Below are positions 23,807 through 34,635 of a stretch of 64,000 nt of DNA, in pieces (position 1 is the first letter of the stretch; every line of letters starts with the position of its first letter). The notes under the pieces were generated by a model. The model saw only the letters and a list, made by a program, of their open reading frames with translations. It was not told where the DNA came from and did no database searches. A program made the position numbers and the translations under genes. The stretch is from Cyclaneusma minus (lineage: Eukaryota > Ascomycota > Leotiomycetes > Marthamycetales > Marthamycetaceae): contig JAKZHN010000054.1 in the NCBI GenBank assembly GCA_037179335.1, positions 62,001 through 126,000 on the forward strand, given 5' to 3'.

Positions 23807-26800
23807 ATGAGACTATTGAGACGCGATAGTGCTGGCGAGTTCTGCCTGACCGAGGACTTCGTTGACCCTCATATTCCCCGCTACGCCATACTTTCGCACA
23901 CATGGGGTGCCGATACGCAGGAGGTTACCTTCAAAGACATGATAGAAGGGACTGGAAAGAACAAGACCGGCTATCGCAAGATCCAATTCTGTGGAGAGCA
24001 GGCTGAGCAGGATGGCGACAAATACTTTTGGGTCGACACATGCTGTATCGACAAAGCGAACTATACCGAACTCTCAGAGGCGATCAACTCGATGTTCCGC
24101 TGGTACCAGAACTCGGCCAAATGCTACGTCTACCTATCAGATGTTTCCGTGCGGAAGCGGAAAGCAAGCGACGACGTCTCTCAGAACCACCAGTTCACAT
24201 GGGAAGCGGGTTTTCGACAAAGCAGATGGTTCACGCGGGGCTGGACCCTCCAAGAGCTTCTTGCTCCAGCTTCAGTCGAATTCTTCTCCTACGAAGGCGA
24301 GCGGCTAGGTGATAAGATTAGCCTGAAGCAACAAATCTCTGGGATAACGGGAATTCCAGTCTCGGCGCTGGAAGGAGTTCCACTGTCCGAGTTCGCGGTC
24401 AGGGAGCGATTGTCATGGGCGGAAAAACGCCAAACCAAACGACAAGAGGATGAAGTTTATTGTCTTCTAGGCATATTCGGCGTCTATATGACGCTCATCT
24501 ACGCCGAAGGGAAAGACCGCGCCTTGATCCGGCTCCTGGATGAGATCAACAAAATTTCTCAAAGTGAGCATCCAACTGCAGTTTGATCACTCATTCGGTA
24601 ATTACATTGGCTAAACTTGAATCCAGGACACGATCAACACGGCAATTCTCTGACAGCAGATCAACGACAGAAATTCTTGGACTCCCTAAAATTCAGTCAG
24701 ATCGATGCTCGTAAGGACACAATCAAGACCGCCCACGCCAAAACCTGCAAATGGCTTCTGAATAAATCCGAGTACCTGGACTGGCTTGATGACGGCAAGA
24801 CCTCTGATCATCACGGCTTCATATGGATCAAAGGCAAACCTGCTACCGGGAAGTCTACAATGATGAAGTTCGCGTATGCAAATGCCAGAAAGTCTATGCG
24901 GGACACGATAATTGTCTCCTTCTTCTTCAATGCCAGAGGAGAACACATGGAGAAGTCGTCGTTGGGCATGTACCAGTCCTTGCTACTCCAACTTCTCGAA
25001 AGGGTCCCAGAGCTTCAAGATTTGTTCGGCTCACTTGGTACAAGGGAGCCCAGCGACTTCAACCAGTGGACCGTTGATATAGTCGAGAATCTCTTTCGCA
25101 GCGCGGTCGAGAAGCTTGAACAACGCAGTTTGATCTGCTTCATCGATGCCTTGGATGAGTGCGATGAGGACCAGGTGCGAGAAATGGTGAATTTCTTCGA
25201 GTCCCTTGGAGATAGTGCGGCTTCGTCCAAATCTCGGCTGCGCGTCTGTTTCTCAAGTCGTCACTACCCAACCATCACAGTGGAGAAAAGTGTTCAACTC
25301 ACCCTCGAAGGTCAAGAAGGCCACCAGCAAGATCTCGCAAACTACCTAAAAGCCGAACTGAAAATCGGACACAACAAGCTTGCTGATAAGATCAAAGAGG
25401 AGATACTAGAGAGGTCTTCTGGGATCTTCCTGTGGGTTGTTCTTGTCGTACAGATGCTCAACAAAGAGTTTGACCGGGGCCGTATACACGCGCTTCGAAA
25501 ACGGCTCGACGAGATCCCCAATGGGCTGGACGAGCTATTTCAACAGATCTTGACAAGAGACCGCCAGAATACGGATGAGCTTGTTCTTTGCCTTCAGTGG
25601 ATATTGTTTGCGAAGAGGCCGTTGAAACTCGAAGAACTCTACTTCGCTATCTTGGCTGGAGTAGCTCCAGATAAAGTAATTGTGTGGAATCCCGAAGAAA
25701 TCACCAAAGAGGACATTGAAAGATTTGTCTTGAATAGCTCGAAGGGGCTTGCCGAAACAACAAAATCCAAAAACCCGACAGTGCAGTTCATCCACGAATC
25801 GGTACGCGATTTCTTTCTGAAAGGCAATGGATTGAATAGACTTCAGCTTCATCTTGGCAATAATTTCGCAGGTCAGAGCCATGACCGGCTGAAACAGTGC
25901 TGTCAAAATTACATGAGAGTTGATACTTCTGGGTACCTTCTCCCCAGTACTCCTCTGCCCGTGGCATCTTCCGACGAGGCCAAGAAGCTGCGCCAGCTAG
26001 TTTCCGAAAAGTTCCCCCTTCTCGAATATGCCACACGTAGCATCTTCTTTCACGCTGATGCTGCAAGCGGACTTGGGGTAGTGCAGACCTCTTTCGTTGA
26101 AAAAGTCTCCCTTGAGGATTGGGTCAAGTTGAACAACCTTCTCGAGAAGTATGAGATACGACGCTATACGCCTTCGGTGAGCCTATTGTACATCTTTGCG
26201 GAGCAAGACCTGCCAAATCTCATTCATACCGAGCGAGAACGAGTTCAAGACATCGACATCCAGGGAGAGCGTTATGGATTTCCATTGCACGCTGTCTTGG
26301 CCAAGAAGAATGAGAAGGCCTTACGGGCGCTTTTGAAGCCCGAGATTGGAAGCCTCCCTGAGAACGGTATAGCAACAAAAGACTCACCGATGCTCGAGGG
26401 ACATGAAATTTCAATCAGCTATCTCTTCGAAATGTCGAATGCCATTATTTCCAGAAGGTACCAAGATAAAAGGCCAAAAAGGTTACTGTTCTGGGCAGCA
26501 CTTGAAGGCAACGAGGCCATCGTTGCGCTGCTGCTAGAAACCGGCAAGGTTGATCCCGATTCAAAAGATTCAACCGGTCGGACACCGCTATCTTACGCAG
26601 CAGAAAGTGGAAACGAAGCTATTGTTATGCTGCTACTTAAGACTGGCAAGGTTGATACCGAGGTTAAATATAAAGATGGCACGACGCCGCTATTGCGGGC
26701 AACAAAAAGGGGAGAGGAATCTGCTATACGATTGCTGCTAGACAGTGGAGCCTCGACTGAGGTTAAAGATGGCGGTGGCCGGACGCCGTTGTCTTTCGCA

Positions 26801-28204
26801 GCACAGAGAGGGCAAGAAGCTGTGGTACAATTACTGCTAGACAAAGGAGCCTCGGTTGATACCAAAGATAACACTGGGCAGACGCCGTTGTCTGTAGCAG
26901 CAGAGTACGGGCGAGAAGCTGTGGTACAGCTACTGCTAGACCAGGGAGCCTCGATCGAGGCAAGAGATAAAAATGGCCGAACGCCGCTATTTTTGGCAAC
27001 AAGAAGGGGAGTGGAATCTGCTATACGATTGCTGCTAGACAGTGGAGCCTCGGTTGATACCAAAGATAACACTGGGCAGACGCCGTTGTCTTTCGCAGCA
27101 CAGAGAGGGCAAGAAGCTGTGGTACAATTACTGCTAGACAAAGGAGCCTCGGTTGATACCAAAGATAACACTGGGCAGACGCCGTTGTCTGTAGCAGCAG
27201 AGTACGGGCTCTCGGAAGCTGTGGTACAGCTACTGCTAGACCAGGGAGCCTCGATCGAGGCAAGAGATATAGATGGCGCGACGCCGCTATTGCGGGCAAC
27301 AAGAAGGGGAGAGGAATCTGCTATACGATTGCTGCTAGACAGTGGAGCCTCGGTTGATACCAAAGATAACACTGGGCAGACGCCGTTGTCTGTAGCAGCA
27401 CAGAGAGGGGAAGAAGCTGTGGTACAATTACTGCTAGACAAAGGAGCCTCGGTTGATACCAAAGATAACACTGGGCAGACGCCGTTGTCTGTAGCAGCAG
27501 AGTACGGGCGAGAAGCTGTGGTACAGCTACTGCTAGACCAGGGAGCCTCGATCGAGGCAAGAGATATAGATGGCGCGACGCCGCTATTGCGGGCAACAAG
27601 AAGGGGAGTGGAATCTGCTATACGATTGCTGCTAGACAGTGGAGCCTCGACTGAGGTTAAAGATGGCGGTGGCCGGACGCCGTTGTATTTCGCAGCACAG
27701 AGAGGGGAAGAAGCTGTGGTACAATTACTGCTAGACAAAGGAGCCTCGGTTGATACCAAAGATAACACTGGGCAGACGCCGTTGTCTGTAGCAGCAGAGT
27801 ACGGGCGAGAAGCTGTGGTACAGCTACTGCTAGACCAGGGAGCCTCGATCGAGGCAAGAGATATAGATGGCGCGACGCCGCTATTTTTGGCAATAAGCTC
27901 CAAGAAGGAGAATATGGTACTGGTAGAGCTGTTGCTAAACAGGGGGGCTGATATTGCGGCCAAAGATGCAACTGGCCAAACGCCGCTGATTTGGGCGGTA
28001 AGATGTGGACAGTACAGGAGTATAGAGCAGCTGTTAGATGGAGGGGCAGATATTGAAGCCCAAGACGACAATGGCCAAACGCCGCTGTTTTGGGGCGCCG
28101 GGGAAGAGACCATAATGCAGCTCTTGCTAGACAGGAGGCTGGGAGCCAGGGATGATATTCAAGATCATGATGGCAGGATGCCGTTTTCATATTCAGGAGA
28201 ATAG
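23807..28204 (+). CDS. HET-NACHT-ankyrin NLR (allorecognition/immune receptor type)
   Basis: Two exons, 23807-24563 and 24627-28204, with a 63-nt intron, give 1444 residues. A HET domain occupies about 1-250, with motifs RYAILSHTWGADTQEVTF, KYFWVDTCCIDK and RGWTLQELLAPASVEFF. A NACHT NTPase follows, with Walker A GKPATGKST (about 322-330) and Walker B LICFIDALDECD (about 421-432). A winged-helix-like region (RPLKLEELYFAI, VQFIHESVRDFFL) leads to about 17 ankyrin repeats from residue 873 to the end. Known fungal HET-NLRs trigger cell death upon non-self recognition, with HET as effector, NACHT as switch and the repeats as sensor; that role is inferred. Ankyrins 3-14 are almost identical and organised in a four-fold 297-bp higher-order repeat, a sign of concerted evolution. 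The frame is intact, so the gene is probably functional. Confidence 0.93.
26684..27874 (+). repeat. Four-copy 297-bp higher-order ankyrin repeat inside the NLR
   Basis: Each copy has three 99-bp ankyrin units. Copies start at 26684, 26981, 27281 and 27578, and the next phrase starts at 27875. The second copy is 300 bp because one Arg codon (EYGREAVV) is replaced by Leu-Ser (EYGLSEAVV). Long stretches are identical at the nucleotide level. Confidence 0.95.
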
Positions 28205-28254
28205 GGTTACATAGCTGGTGTACAATCATTGCGAGACGAAGGCGTATTATCCCA

Positions 28255-28440
28255 AATCAAAGTGATGGTCCTAACTCCCAAATAAACGAAATTTTTCACA
28301 ATACCAAAGAATATAGGTTCCCAAATCCCAGTTATCCGGAATATTCTCGACAATCAGGAACATTCTCGATTATTAAGAACGTCTTTAGTGGCTACGAATA
28401 TTTCAAATACTTTGAGTTATTTGAAATAATTGAAGGAGAA
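28255..28440. repeat. Degenerate AT-rich repeat downstream of the NLR
   Basis: Repeated short phrases such as GGAATATTCTCGACAATCAGG then GAACATTCTCGATTATTAAG resemble the minisatellite after PRO2 but are more diverged. The array begins about 50 bp after the NLR stop codon. Confidence 0.5.
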
Positions 28441-28658
28441 AGAAAAAAAGAGACGTCGATCAATTGTTATCACTGAATACGCTCGCGGATTCCAGTCAGA
28501 ATGGAGAAATAAAGGTTGAATCCAGCTTGCGTATATTCATTTGTTATACCAAACTCCCCCAAAAGAGACAAAGGTGGTAACGCCAGAAGATCACAAGACC
28601 ACACCCAAGCAGCACACCAAACAAGAACAAAAAGACGAAGCCACCCAGAGCACCAGGC

Positions 28659-29015
28659 TCAGAAGCTCTCATCATCCCAGCCCTGCGCCTCCCCCTCCTT
28701 CCCCTCCTCCTCCACCTCCTCCTCCCTCTCCAACTCCTCAATCTCCCCAGTAAACCAATTCTGCTCCAGCTCCTCTTGCTCCACCTGCGCCTCCAACCTC
28801 CTAACCTGCATCCCCAACTCCCCAATCATCTCATCAACAATCAGCGCCTCAACCATCGCCGCAGCCTCATCTGCCTCATCCGCGCTGACAGAGCGCTCGC
28901 CAGTGAAAAGCTCGCCGCGGACGATCGTGATAGCTTCGTGGGCGGAGTAGGAGTCGGAATTTGCGATGGCGAGGGCGGCGAGGGTGATGCATAGGGAGCG
29001 GAGATCTGATGGCAT
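28659..29015 (-). CDS. Small acidic coiled-coil protein, hypothetical
   Basis: An uninterrupted 118-codon frame on the minus strand starting MPSDLRSLCITLAALAIANS. A helical N-terminal half (HEAITIVRGELFTGERS) is followed by a predicted coiled coil (IGELGMQVRRLEAQVEQEEL) and a Glu-rich tail ending GWDDESF. No known domain recognised. The opposite strand looks like a Pro/Ser low-complexity frame, typical of a shadow, which favours the minus-strand call. It sits about 450 bp beyond the NLR in convergent orientation. A further upstream exon is possible. Moderate confidence that it is a gene, none about function. Confidence 0.45.
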   Translation of the reverse strand: MPSDLRSLCITLAALAIANSDSYSAHEAITIVRGELFTGERSVSADEADEAAAMVEALIVDEMIGELGMQVRRLEAQVEQEELEQNWFTGEIEELEREEEVEEEGKEGEAQGWDDESF

Positions 29016-29284
29016 GTTTGCTGGTTGTTAGTGAGTTGGAAATTGGGGGTGACTTACGAGGATTTATGGATTGTGTGGGTTGGGAGCCTGGAGAAGAAAC
29101 AGGGAGAAGGGAAGAGTCAGGGAGACCTTTATGCGTGGACAATGGCTTTGTTCGGGACAATGGAAAGGCATGTTCTGGAATTGATCTGGGGGTGGTGGTT
29201 GAGATAGGGGAACAAAGAACAGTTGGAAGACAACTGCAGTTAGGTGAAAAAAGTTTGCACCCATTCGCCCGCCGTCCCCGCAAA

Positions 29285-29390
29285 GCATAATTTGCTGGAA
29301 ATATTCCCATTGACGAAAAATACTCCCAGTAATTAGGGATTTTCCCAATCATTAGGAGTATTCAATATTCAGAATTACTAGGAATATGGT
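29285..29390. repeat. Degenerate AT-rich repeat, same family as 9.9 kb
   Basis: Contains GGAAATATTCCCATTGACG, AATACTCCCAGTAATTAGGG and ATTTTCCCAATCATTAGGAG in tandem. These match the ~20-bp unit seen downstream of PRO2. Confidence 0.6.
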
Positions 29391-32217
29391 ATTTGCAGGG
29401 GTCTTGCCAAACTCGCTCCAGAAGGAATCCAAAGTCACCTGAGAGGAATCTCTAAATGGTGCAGGAATTAAGAAACGAGGATGAATGGTAGCCGTTTAAA
29501 TTCGATCTGATATGCAGATGCATTGATGAAAACATAGATGCCAACAACTACCTTAGCTTCTTGTTGAGAAACCGGAAGAGAAAAGACGAAGAGCAAAAAG
29601 ATCAAAAAGTGGTGAACCGGGCCGAGTAGCTCCTGACTTCAGGCAATCCGGGAATTAGAGAAACCGTTAGTTTATTAGCTTTGATGGTATCCCAGACATC
29701 TACCGATTTTTCCAACCAGGCGATGACAGCCATTCGATTCGATATTCCTGGGTGGAAACTGCTATGTATGCCAGCTTTTGTCGGGTCTTTTTCAAGCCTT
29801 ACCTGACATCAGAGCCAGGAACTACAACAGTGCCCAGATCCTGCTGTCCTGGACGGCGCCACCGTCTACTGATCCTTCTGACAAGGGCGCAGCAACGTCA
29901 ACCTCTCACGGTTCTACGTTGTGTCCGCCATATAATTACCGACTACACTTCGTCTCTGTAACGAAGAGCCCGATAGAATGATCCTTCAGCTCAATCACTG
30001 GACCCAGAAAGTGAACTATGGACCAAGGAAACCAGTTAGATCTACTTTGACGCTGAAAGTCCAAATGGCCTCCTTCTAGAAAAGTGAAAGCACTCTCAGA
30101 GGAGGGCTGATACTCACCGAGCAGTGAAAAGTTACATCGGACGAACGTATGGAGTTTCTGATCGTGCAAGATCCCAGAGCACGTGAGTGAGTGAAACCGG
30201 GAGAGCATGTCCAGGTGTAATGGGATTGATGGCGGAGGTAATGTGGTATTGATTGATACATAGTGGAGAGATGCCCTGAGGATGTGGAAGACTGTCACTC
30301 GACAGACATCTCTTTTGCCGCAAGGCTGATGGTACCACAACGACCGGAAGCTTGACTGGCCGTCCACACTGCAAGGATATGTATGGTTGGTGATCGACGA
30401 AGTTCGTCAATGGGCGGCGAACCTCGCAGAGCAGATAGAGAATCTGAGAAGTGAGGAATCAGAAGGGAGATTGCAGGAAGTGAAACTAGGAGATTTTGCC
30501 GTTTGCTCTACCATGGAATTTGCTGTGTCGGTTTCCAGCTTCCTTCCCGTTTCTTCCATCGGCGCCGAGGCTAAGTTTAGAGGTCGACTTGGGATGAAAG
30601 GAGTCTGGGGCATGGGCCCACTGGGAGCACATTCTGGAAGCCGGTTGGCTCGCGTGCCAACATCTTGATACAGGAGTTCGCGGGAAGGATTTTCTCATTT
30701 TTCATCCTTATGCGAAAAACCCGGCCAGTCGACTCCTGAAGGAAGATCTACCGGTACTTTATCCGAAGGTCGTTTCTCCCGGCATCCCAGCCAGGCAATA
30801 TCTCCGTTTCGATATTGAACATATGGCTGTGTCCAATCCTTCCGACTTGGGAGGAACGCTCAACTTTTCAAGCCAAGCATTCACTATTGACGAAAGAAGG
30901 TGGTAGTCAATAAGGGTATGTATCAGTGAGTAGTCCGCATATCTTCAACGAATGCTCACTTCTCAGCTCCACCTGGGTCCAGCAGTCTGACAGATCCGGG
31001 CAAGACATAGCTGCGAACGTGGAAGCGAACGTGGCGACGGTGGCACGCATATAGCAGTGGCGGTGTTTTGAAGCTGTTTCGAAACCGGAGCATAACCGAG
31101 CAGTTTATTTCGAAAGCCGTGTCGGTGGTGGACATGAGTGGCTTGGAGGCTCGCCTTCGCTCCGCGCGTCGATCGTGTATCAGGTTGTCTTTGGCGCCAG
31201 CTGATTGGAATTCTGCACATACGACTTGTGCATGACGACACCCACTTCTCGAGAGCAAAAGGCAGTGGCAGTGCTTCTCTCCTTGCGATTCGATGCCGAC
31301 GAAATATGTCTCCGAAGCGAGGATGCTTTGCAATCTATTTCTTCCCCAGTCACGTTGGCGGGCACGGGAAGTGTTTCTGGAACTTGAAGCGGGAGGAAAG
31401 CAGAGTCGTCAACGCGGCGCACGGGCCGCGGCAACAAGCTTTTTTGACATAACGCTTTCCTGGCCTGTGATTGGCTCCCGTGTGAATTGCCTTTGGCCTC
31501 GGATTCTCGAAGCGCGCCCTGGTTTGTCGGCGTCTATTGGCTCTGGCGACTTCTGGCCAGCACCCGAAAAGGTCTCCAAAACTCGACAGCTCGAGAAATG
31601 GCGAACTACTGCCAGTCGTCGTCAGCTGGCGACAGGCTCAGAATCCCCATCTCCACTCCCGACGTGTCTCTGGCTGTGCACGTTGTCTGGTCTTCGTTGA
31701 GAAAGAACGGCACAGTCGCGTCTGAGCCAGCCGCCAGCCCCCCGTCCGGCTACGTTATGCGGGCTCCATGAACCATCGTCCCTTCCATCTTCACTTTCGC
31801 GGATTCGGGACTCGCCAAGACTGTCTCGTTTCTCGGATATGGGCGCAGTTTCCTGTCCAGAGGCCGTCTATTCATGCTCACATCATGGACCCTTTGAGGC
31901 TTTGCCAATAAGATCCCCAGCTCGGCTCCACCCACCCGTCTTATCACGGCTGCCATATTCTCCAGAATGCGCAACAGCAGTGGCAGCTATCGAACGTACA
32001 TGTACAGAATCGAGATCCGCAGGGATAGGGATTAGGTCCAGTCCATGGTGGCACGACTATAGCCCGACTGCTTTCTGCTGCTCTGGTACTCAGATTCCTG
32101 TCCAGTTCATAAGTACAAGAGCCTCTCCTTCCCTCATTGATTTTTTTGGAAGTCTGCATACTCTGGCAGGTCAGAGCTTTCTTTCAGACCCTCGACCCTT
32201 CCCAATACAGTCATTTC
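29391..32217. other. Gene-poor accessory stretch, nothing recognised
   Basis: Nearly 3 kb with only short overlapping frames on both strands and no recognisable domain, tRNA or transposon end. CCAAT boxes in reverse (ATTGG) occur near 31470 and 31538. It may contain decayed genes I cannot identify by eye. Confidence 0.4.
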
Positions 32218-32270
32218 CATTGTCAGCCATTGTCACTCGGCTCCATTGTCCCCCATTGTCCCGCATTGTC
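32218..32270. promoter_or_regulatory. Cluster of five CATTGTC motifs upstream of GH16 gene
   Basis: CATTGTC occurs at 32218, 32228, 32244, 32254 and 32264, i.e. at 10, 16, 10 and 10 bp spacing. The core CATTGT is the reverse complement of ACAATG, the type of site bound by HMG-box (SOX-like) factors, which in fungi include mating-type and developmental regulators. The cluster lies 260-315 bp before the GH16 start codon. A binding role is inferred. Confidence 0.4.
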
Positions 32271-32532
32271 CCCCACTCATTCACGCCAGTCTTTGTCTGC
32301 CTTTGTGCTGCTATTCGGACCCTCTCAGAGCCTTGACAATACAAAAGGGCGCCTGAATCCTCGCCTGTCTTTATTAACACCCTCTTCAACCTCGACTGCA
32401 CCGTTCTAGACAAGACAATTCTAGATCCCACTCCTTACCACCACCAACTCTGATCCACTTCTTCTCACCATCTGAGACCTTCATACTCTGCTACACACAC
32501 TCCTTCGAGACACAGCACCCGAGACCACCAAA

Positions 32533-33561
32533 ATGCTCTCTTCTACTGCTCTCGCCATCTTGGCCTGCGTTGCTGGCAGCGCAAGCGCCCAATACACTCT
32601 CGTACAGTCCTACGACGACAGCAACTTCTTGGACGAGTTCTCATTCTACACCTCCGCTGACCCGACTGCCGGATTCGTCGACTTTGTTGATGGCGAGACC
32701 GCTGGCCTTGCCTACTACACCGCTGGACAAGTCTACATGGGCGTGGACTACACTACTGTCAGCCCTCCAGGCGGACGCCAGTCAGTCCGTGTCACTTCCA
32801 ACACCGCCTACACTCACGGTCTCTTCATCGGTGACTTTGCCCACATGCCAACATCGACTTGCGGCGTGTGGCCGGCATGGTGGACGTTCGGTCCCAACTG
32901 GCCCGCCAACGGCGAGATCGACATCATCGAGGGCGTGAATCAAGACATCACCGACACAATCACTCTTCACACCTCTCAAGGCTGCGTCATGGAAATCTCC
33001 GGATCTCTTGGCTCCAGCACTCTCGCCGACTCTGACTGCAACGCTGACGATGCGGGTACTGGGTGTGCTGTCTCCACCACGAACACCCAGGGCTACGGAA
33101 ACGGCTTCAACGATGCGAACGGTGGCGTCTACGCCATGCAATGGACTTCCGACTCCATCTCGGTCTGGCACTTCCCTCGCTCCGCGATCCCCGCCGACAT
33201 CACCAACGGCGCGCCAGTTCCTAGCGGTTGGGGAGCTCCGGCTGCCAAATTCGGAGGCTCTGGCTGCGACATCGACAGTCACTTCTCAGAGCACAACATC
33301 ATCTTCGACACTACCTTCTGTGGTGACTGGGCTGGCAAAGTCTGGGCTGACAGCTCCTGCGCTTCCATGGCTGCTACTTGCGACGACTACGTTTCCGAGA
33401 ACCCGGCTGCATTCTCCACTGCCTACTGGCTCGTCAACAGTGTCAAAGTCTACCAAGACGCCTCGGACTCGACTGTGAACAGCACCACTCCTGTCGAGGC
33501 GCGCTCACCACACGCTCACGGCCTCAAGCACGGCCGCCGCCACGACATCTTCCACCGATAG
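32533..33561 (+). CDS. Secreted GH16 endo-beta-glucanase
   Basis: Intronless, 342 residues. A signal peptide covers residues 1-19 (MLSSTALAILACVAGSASA, cut before QYTLVQSYD). The GH16 catalytic motif GEIDIIEGV lies near residues 126-134, with the nucleophile and acid/base Glu flanking the Asp. CGVWPAWWTFGPNWP just before it is typical of fungal mixed-linked or laminarin-type beta-1,3(4)-glucanases. It therefore likely cleaves beta-1,3/1,4-glucan outside the cell, either in plant or microbial substrate or in the fungus's own wall. The C-terminal 35 residues are His/Arg-rich (RSPHAHGLKHGRRHDIFHR) with no GPI signal. The codon third positions are strongly C-rich, which suggests high expression. 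A CT-rich leader precedes the ATG. Confidence 0.93.
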   Translation: MLSSTALAILACVAGSASAQYTLVQSYDDSNFLDEFSFYTSADPTAGFVDFVDGETAGLAYYTAGQVYMGVDYTTVSPPGGRQSVRVTSNTAYTHGLFIGDFAHMPTSTCGVWPAWWTFGPNWPANGEIDIIEGVNQDITDTITLHTSQGCVMEISGSLGSSTLADSDCNADDAGTGCAVSTTNTQGYGNGFNDANGGVYAMQWTSDSISVWHFPRSAIPADITNGAPVPSGWGAPAAKFGGSGCDIDSHFSEHNIIFDTTFCGDWAGKVWADSSCASMAATCDDYVSENPAAFSTAYWLVNSVKVYQDASDSTVNSTTPVEARSPHAHGLKHGRRHDIFHR

Positions 33562-33934
33562 AGCGCTTCCACTCATGTCTCGACAATCTCGCACGCTCTT
33601 GTACTTCCACCTGGGCATGCGCAAGCTTCTTCCTGCCATTCTTGTACATACGATTTGACGTTTCTGTTTCCTCTCCTTCTCGAGCACATATCTTCTGTTC
33701 AAATTTTTCGGAATGGCGTCACGATATGGCTTGATAGATGGCTTTCACGAAATGATACCTGCAATGAAGATTGATGTGTTTTCACATGGAGGATTTGCTA
33801 CAAAAGACGCATGGAGGACTGGCTGCATACTAGACGGCGTTGAAAACGTTTTGGGCATGGAGCAACTGGGCGCTTCTAAGGCGGCTCATAATGGCGTATA
33901 TAGCTTCATCCCAATAGACAGAGCTTCGAATCAT

Positions 33935-34010
33935 CATCGTCCCAAATAATTTCAATGTGATTGAGAATATCCCAAGTGATTGAGAATGTCCCAAATAATA
34001 TTAATCTGTA
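33935..34010. repeat. Short degenerate repeat downstream of GH16
   Basis: Tandem phrases CCCAAATAATTTCAATGTGATTGAGAATAT, CCCAAGTGATTGAGAATGT and CCCAAATAATATTAATC. The unit resembles the dispersed ~20-bp family. Confidence 0.5.
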
Positions 34011-34195
34011 TCTCTCTGTATTTTGTAGGGGCCCTAATGCAGCCGTCAGCGGACCAAAAGCGTTCGAGATCGAAGAGCCGAAAGCCGCTGTGTTTGATTA
34101 GTCTGGGGTTCATGGTGTTGGGAGATGGAGGAAGGAAGACGAGGAGCCACGAAGTGGGAACAAAGAGTGGACCAATGCATCTTGTCCCTATGGAC

Positions 34196-34321
34196 ATGCC
34201 ATCGAGGTGGCATGCCCCTACGGAAGAGACGAGGTTAAGCGTGATACCCCTGAGTCCCGTGACTTCTCCTGTTTTCTAATGAGTGAAGGTGCCGCCACAA
34301 GGACGTGCCACCTCGATGGTA
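34196..34321. repeat. Imperfect inverted repeat
   Basis: ATGCCATCGAGGTGGCATG near 34196-34214 is answered by CGTGCCACCTCGATGGTAT near 34303-34321, its reverse complement with two mismatches. The loop is about 90 bp. It lies upstream of the C-tract gene. Confidence 0.6.
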
Positions 34322-34369
34322 TCTCCTTGAGGAAAAGTTATATATATACCCCACCTTCTTTCCTTCGTA

Positions 34370-34600
34370 CTCTTTCGCACACATCCACTCAGCCAAGTTC
34401 TCGCCACAATCCCCTGGATCACCATCCTTCACATATCCCCTCGGCCAGGTCTTCGCCAGGTCCTCGTCCTTCACACATCCACTTAGCCGGGTCCTCGCCA
34501 CGGTCCTCTGGATCCCCATTCCTCACACATCTCTACAAGACTACAACCAAGTTCATGCCACGGTTCGCTGGATCTCCATCCTTTCTCTCACTTCCCTGCA
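34370..34600. repeat. Degenerate ~60-70-bp tandem repeat in a leader region
   Basis: Phrases such as CGCCACGGTCCTCTGGATCC, CATCCTTCACATATCCCC and CACACATCCACTTAGCC recur three to four times in the same order with substitutions. The block immediately precedes the start codon at 34636. Confidence 0.5.
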
Positions 34601-34635
34601 ACCAAGCTCACTCCACGACCCGCTGTACCTTCACC

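Noticed and set aside
26684..27874. Regular repeats considered as a CRISPR-like array
   Set aside because: Repeats are contiguous and coding (ankyrin), without spacers, in a eukaryotic genome.
26593..28113. 506-codon open frame antisense to the ankyrin block
   Set aside because: It is a mirror of the repetitive sense coding sequence; its Ser-rich periodic product simply follows the ankyrin codons.
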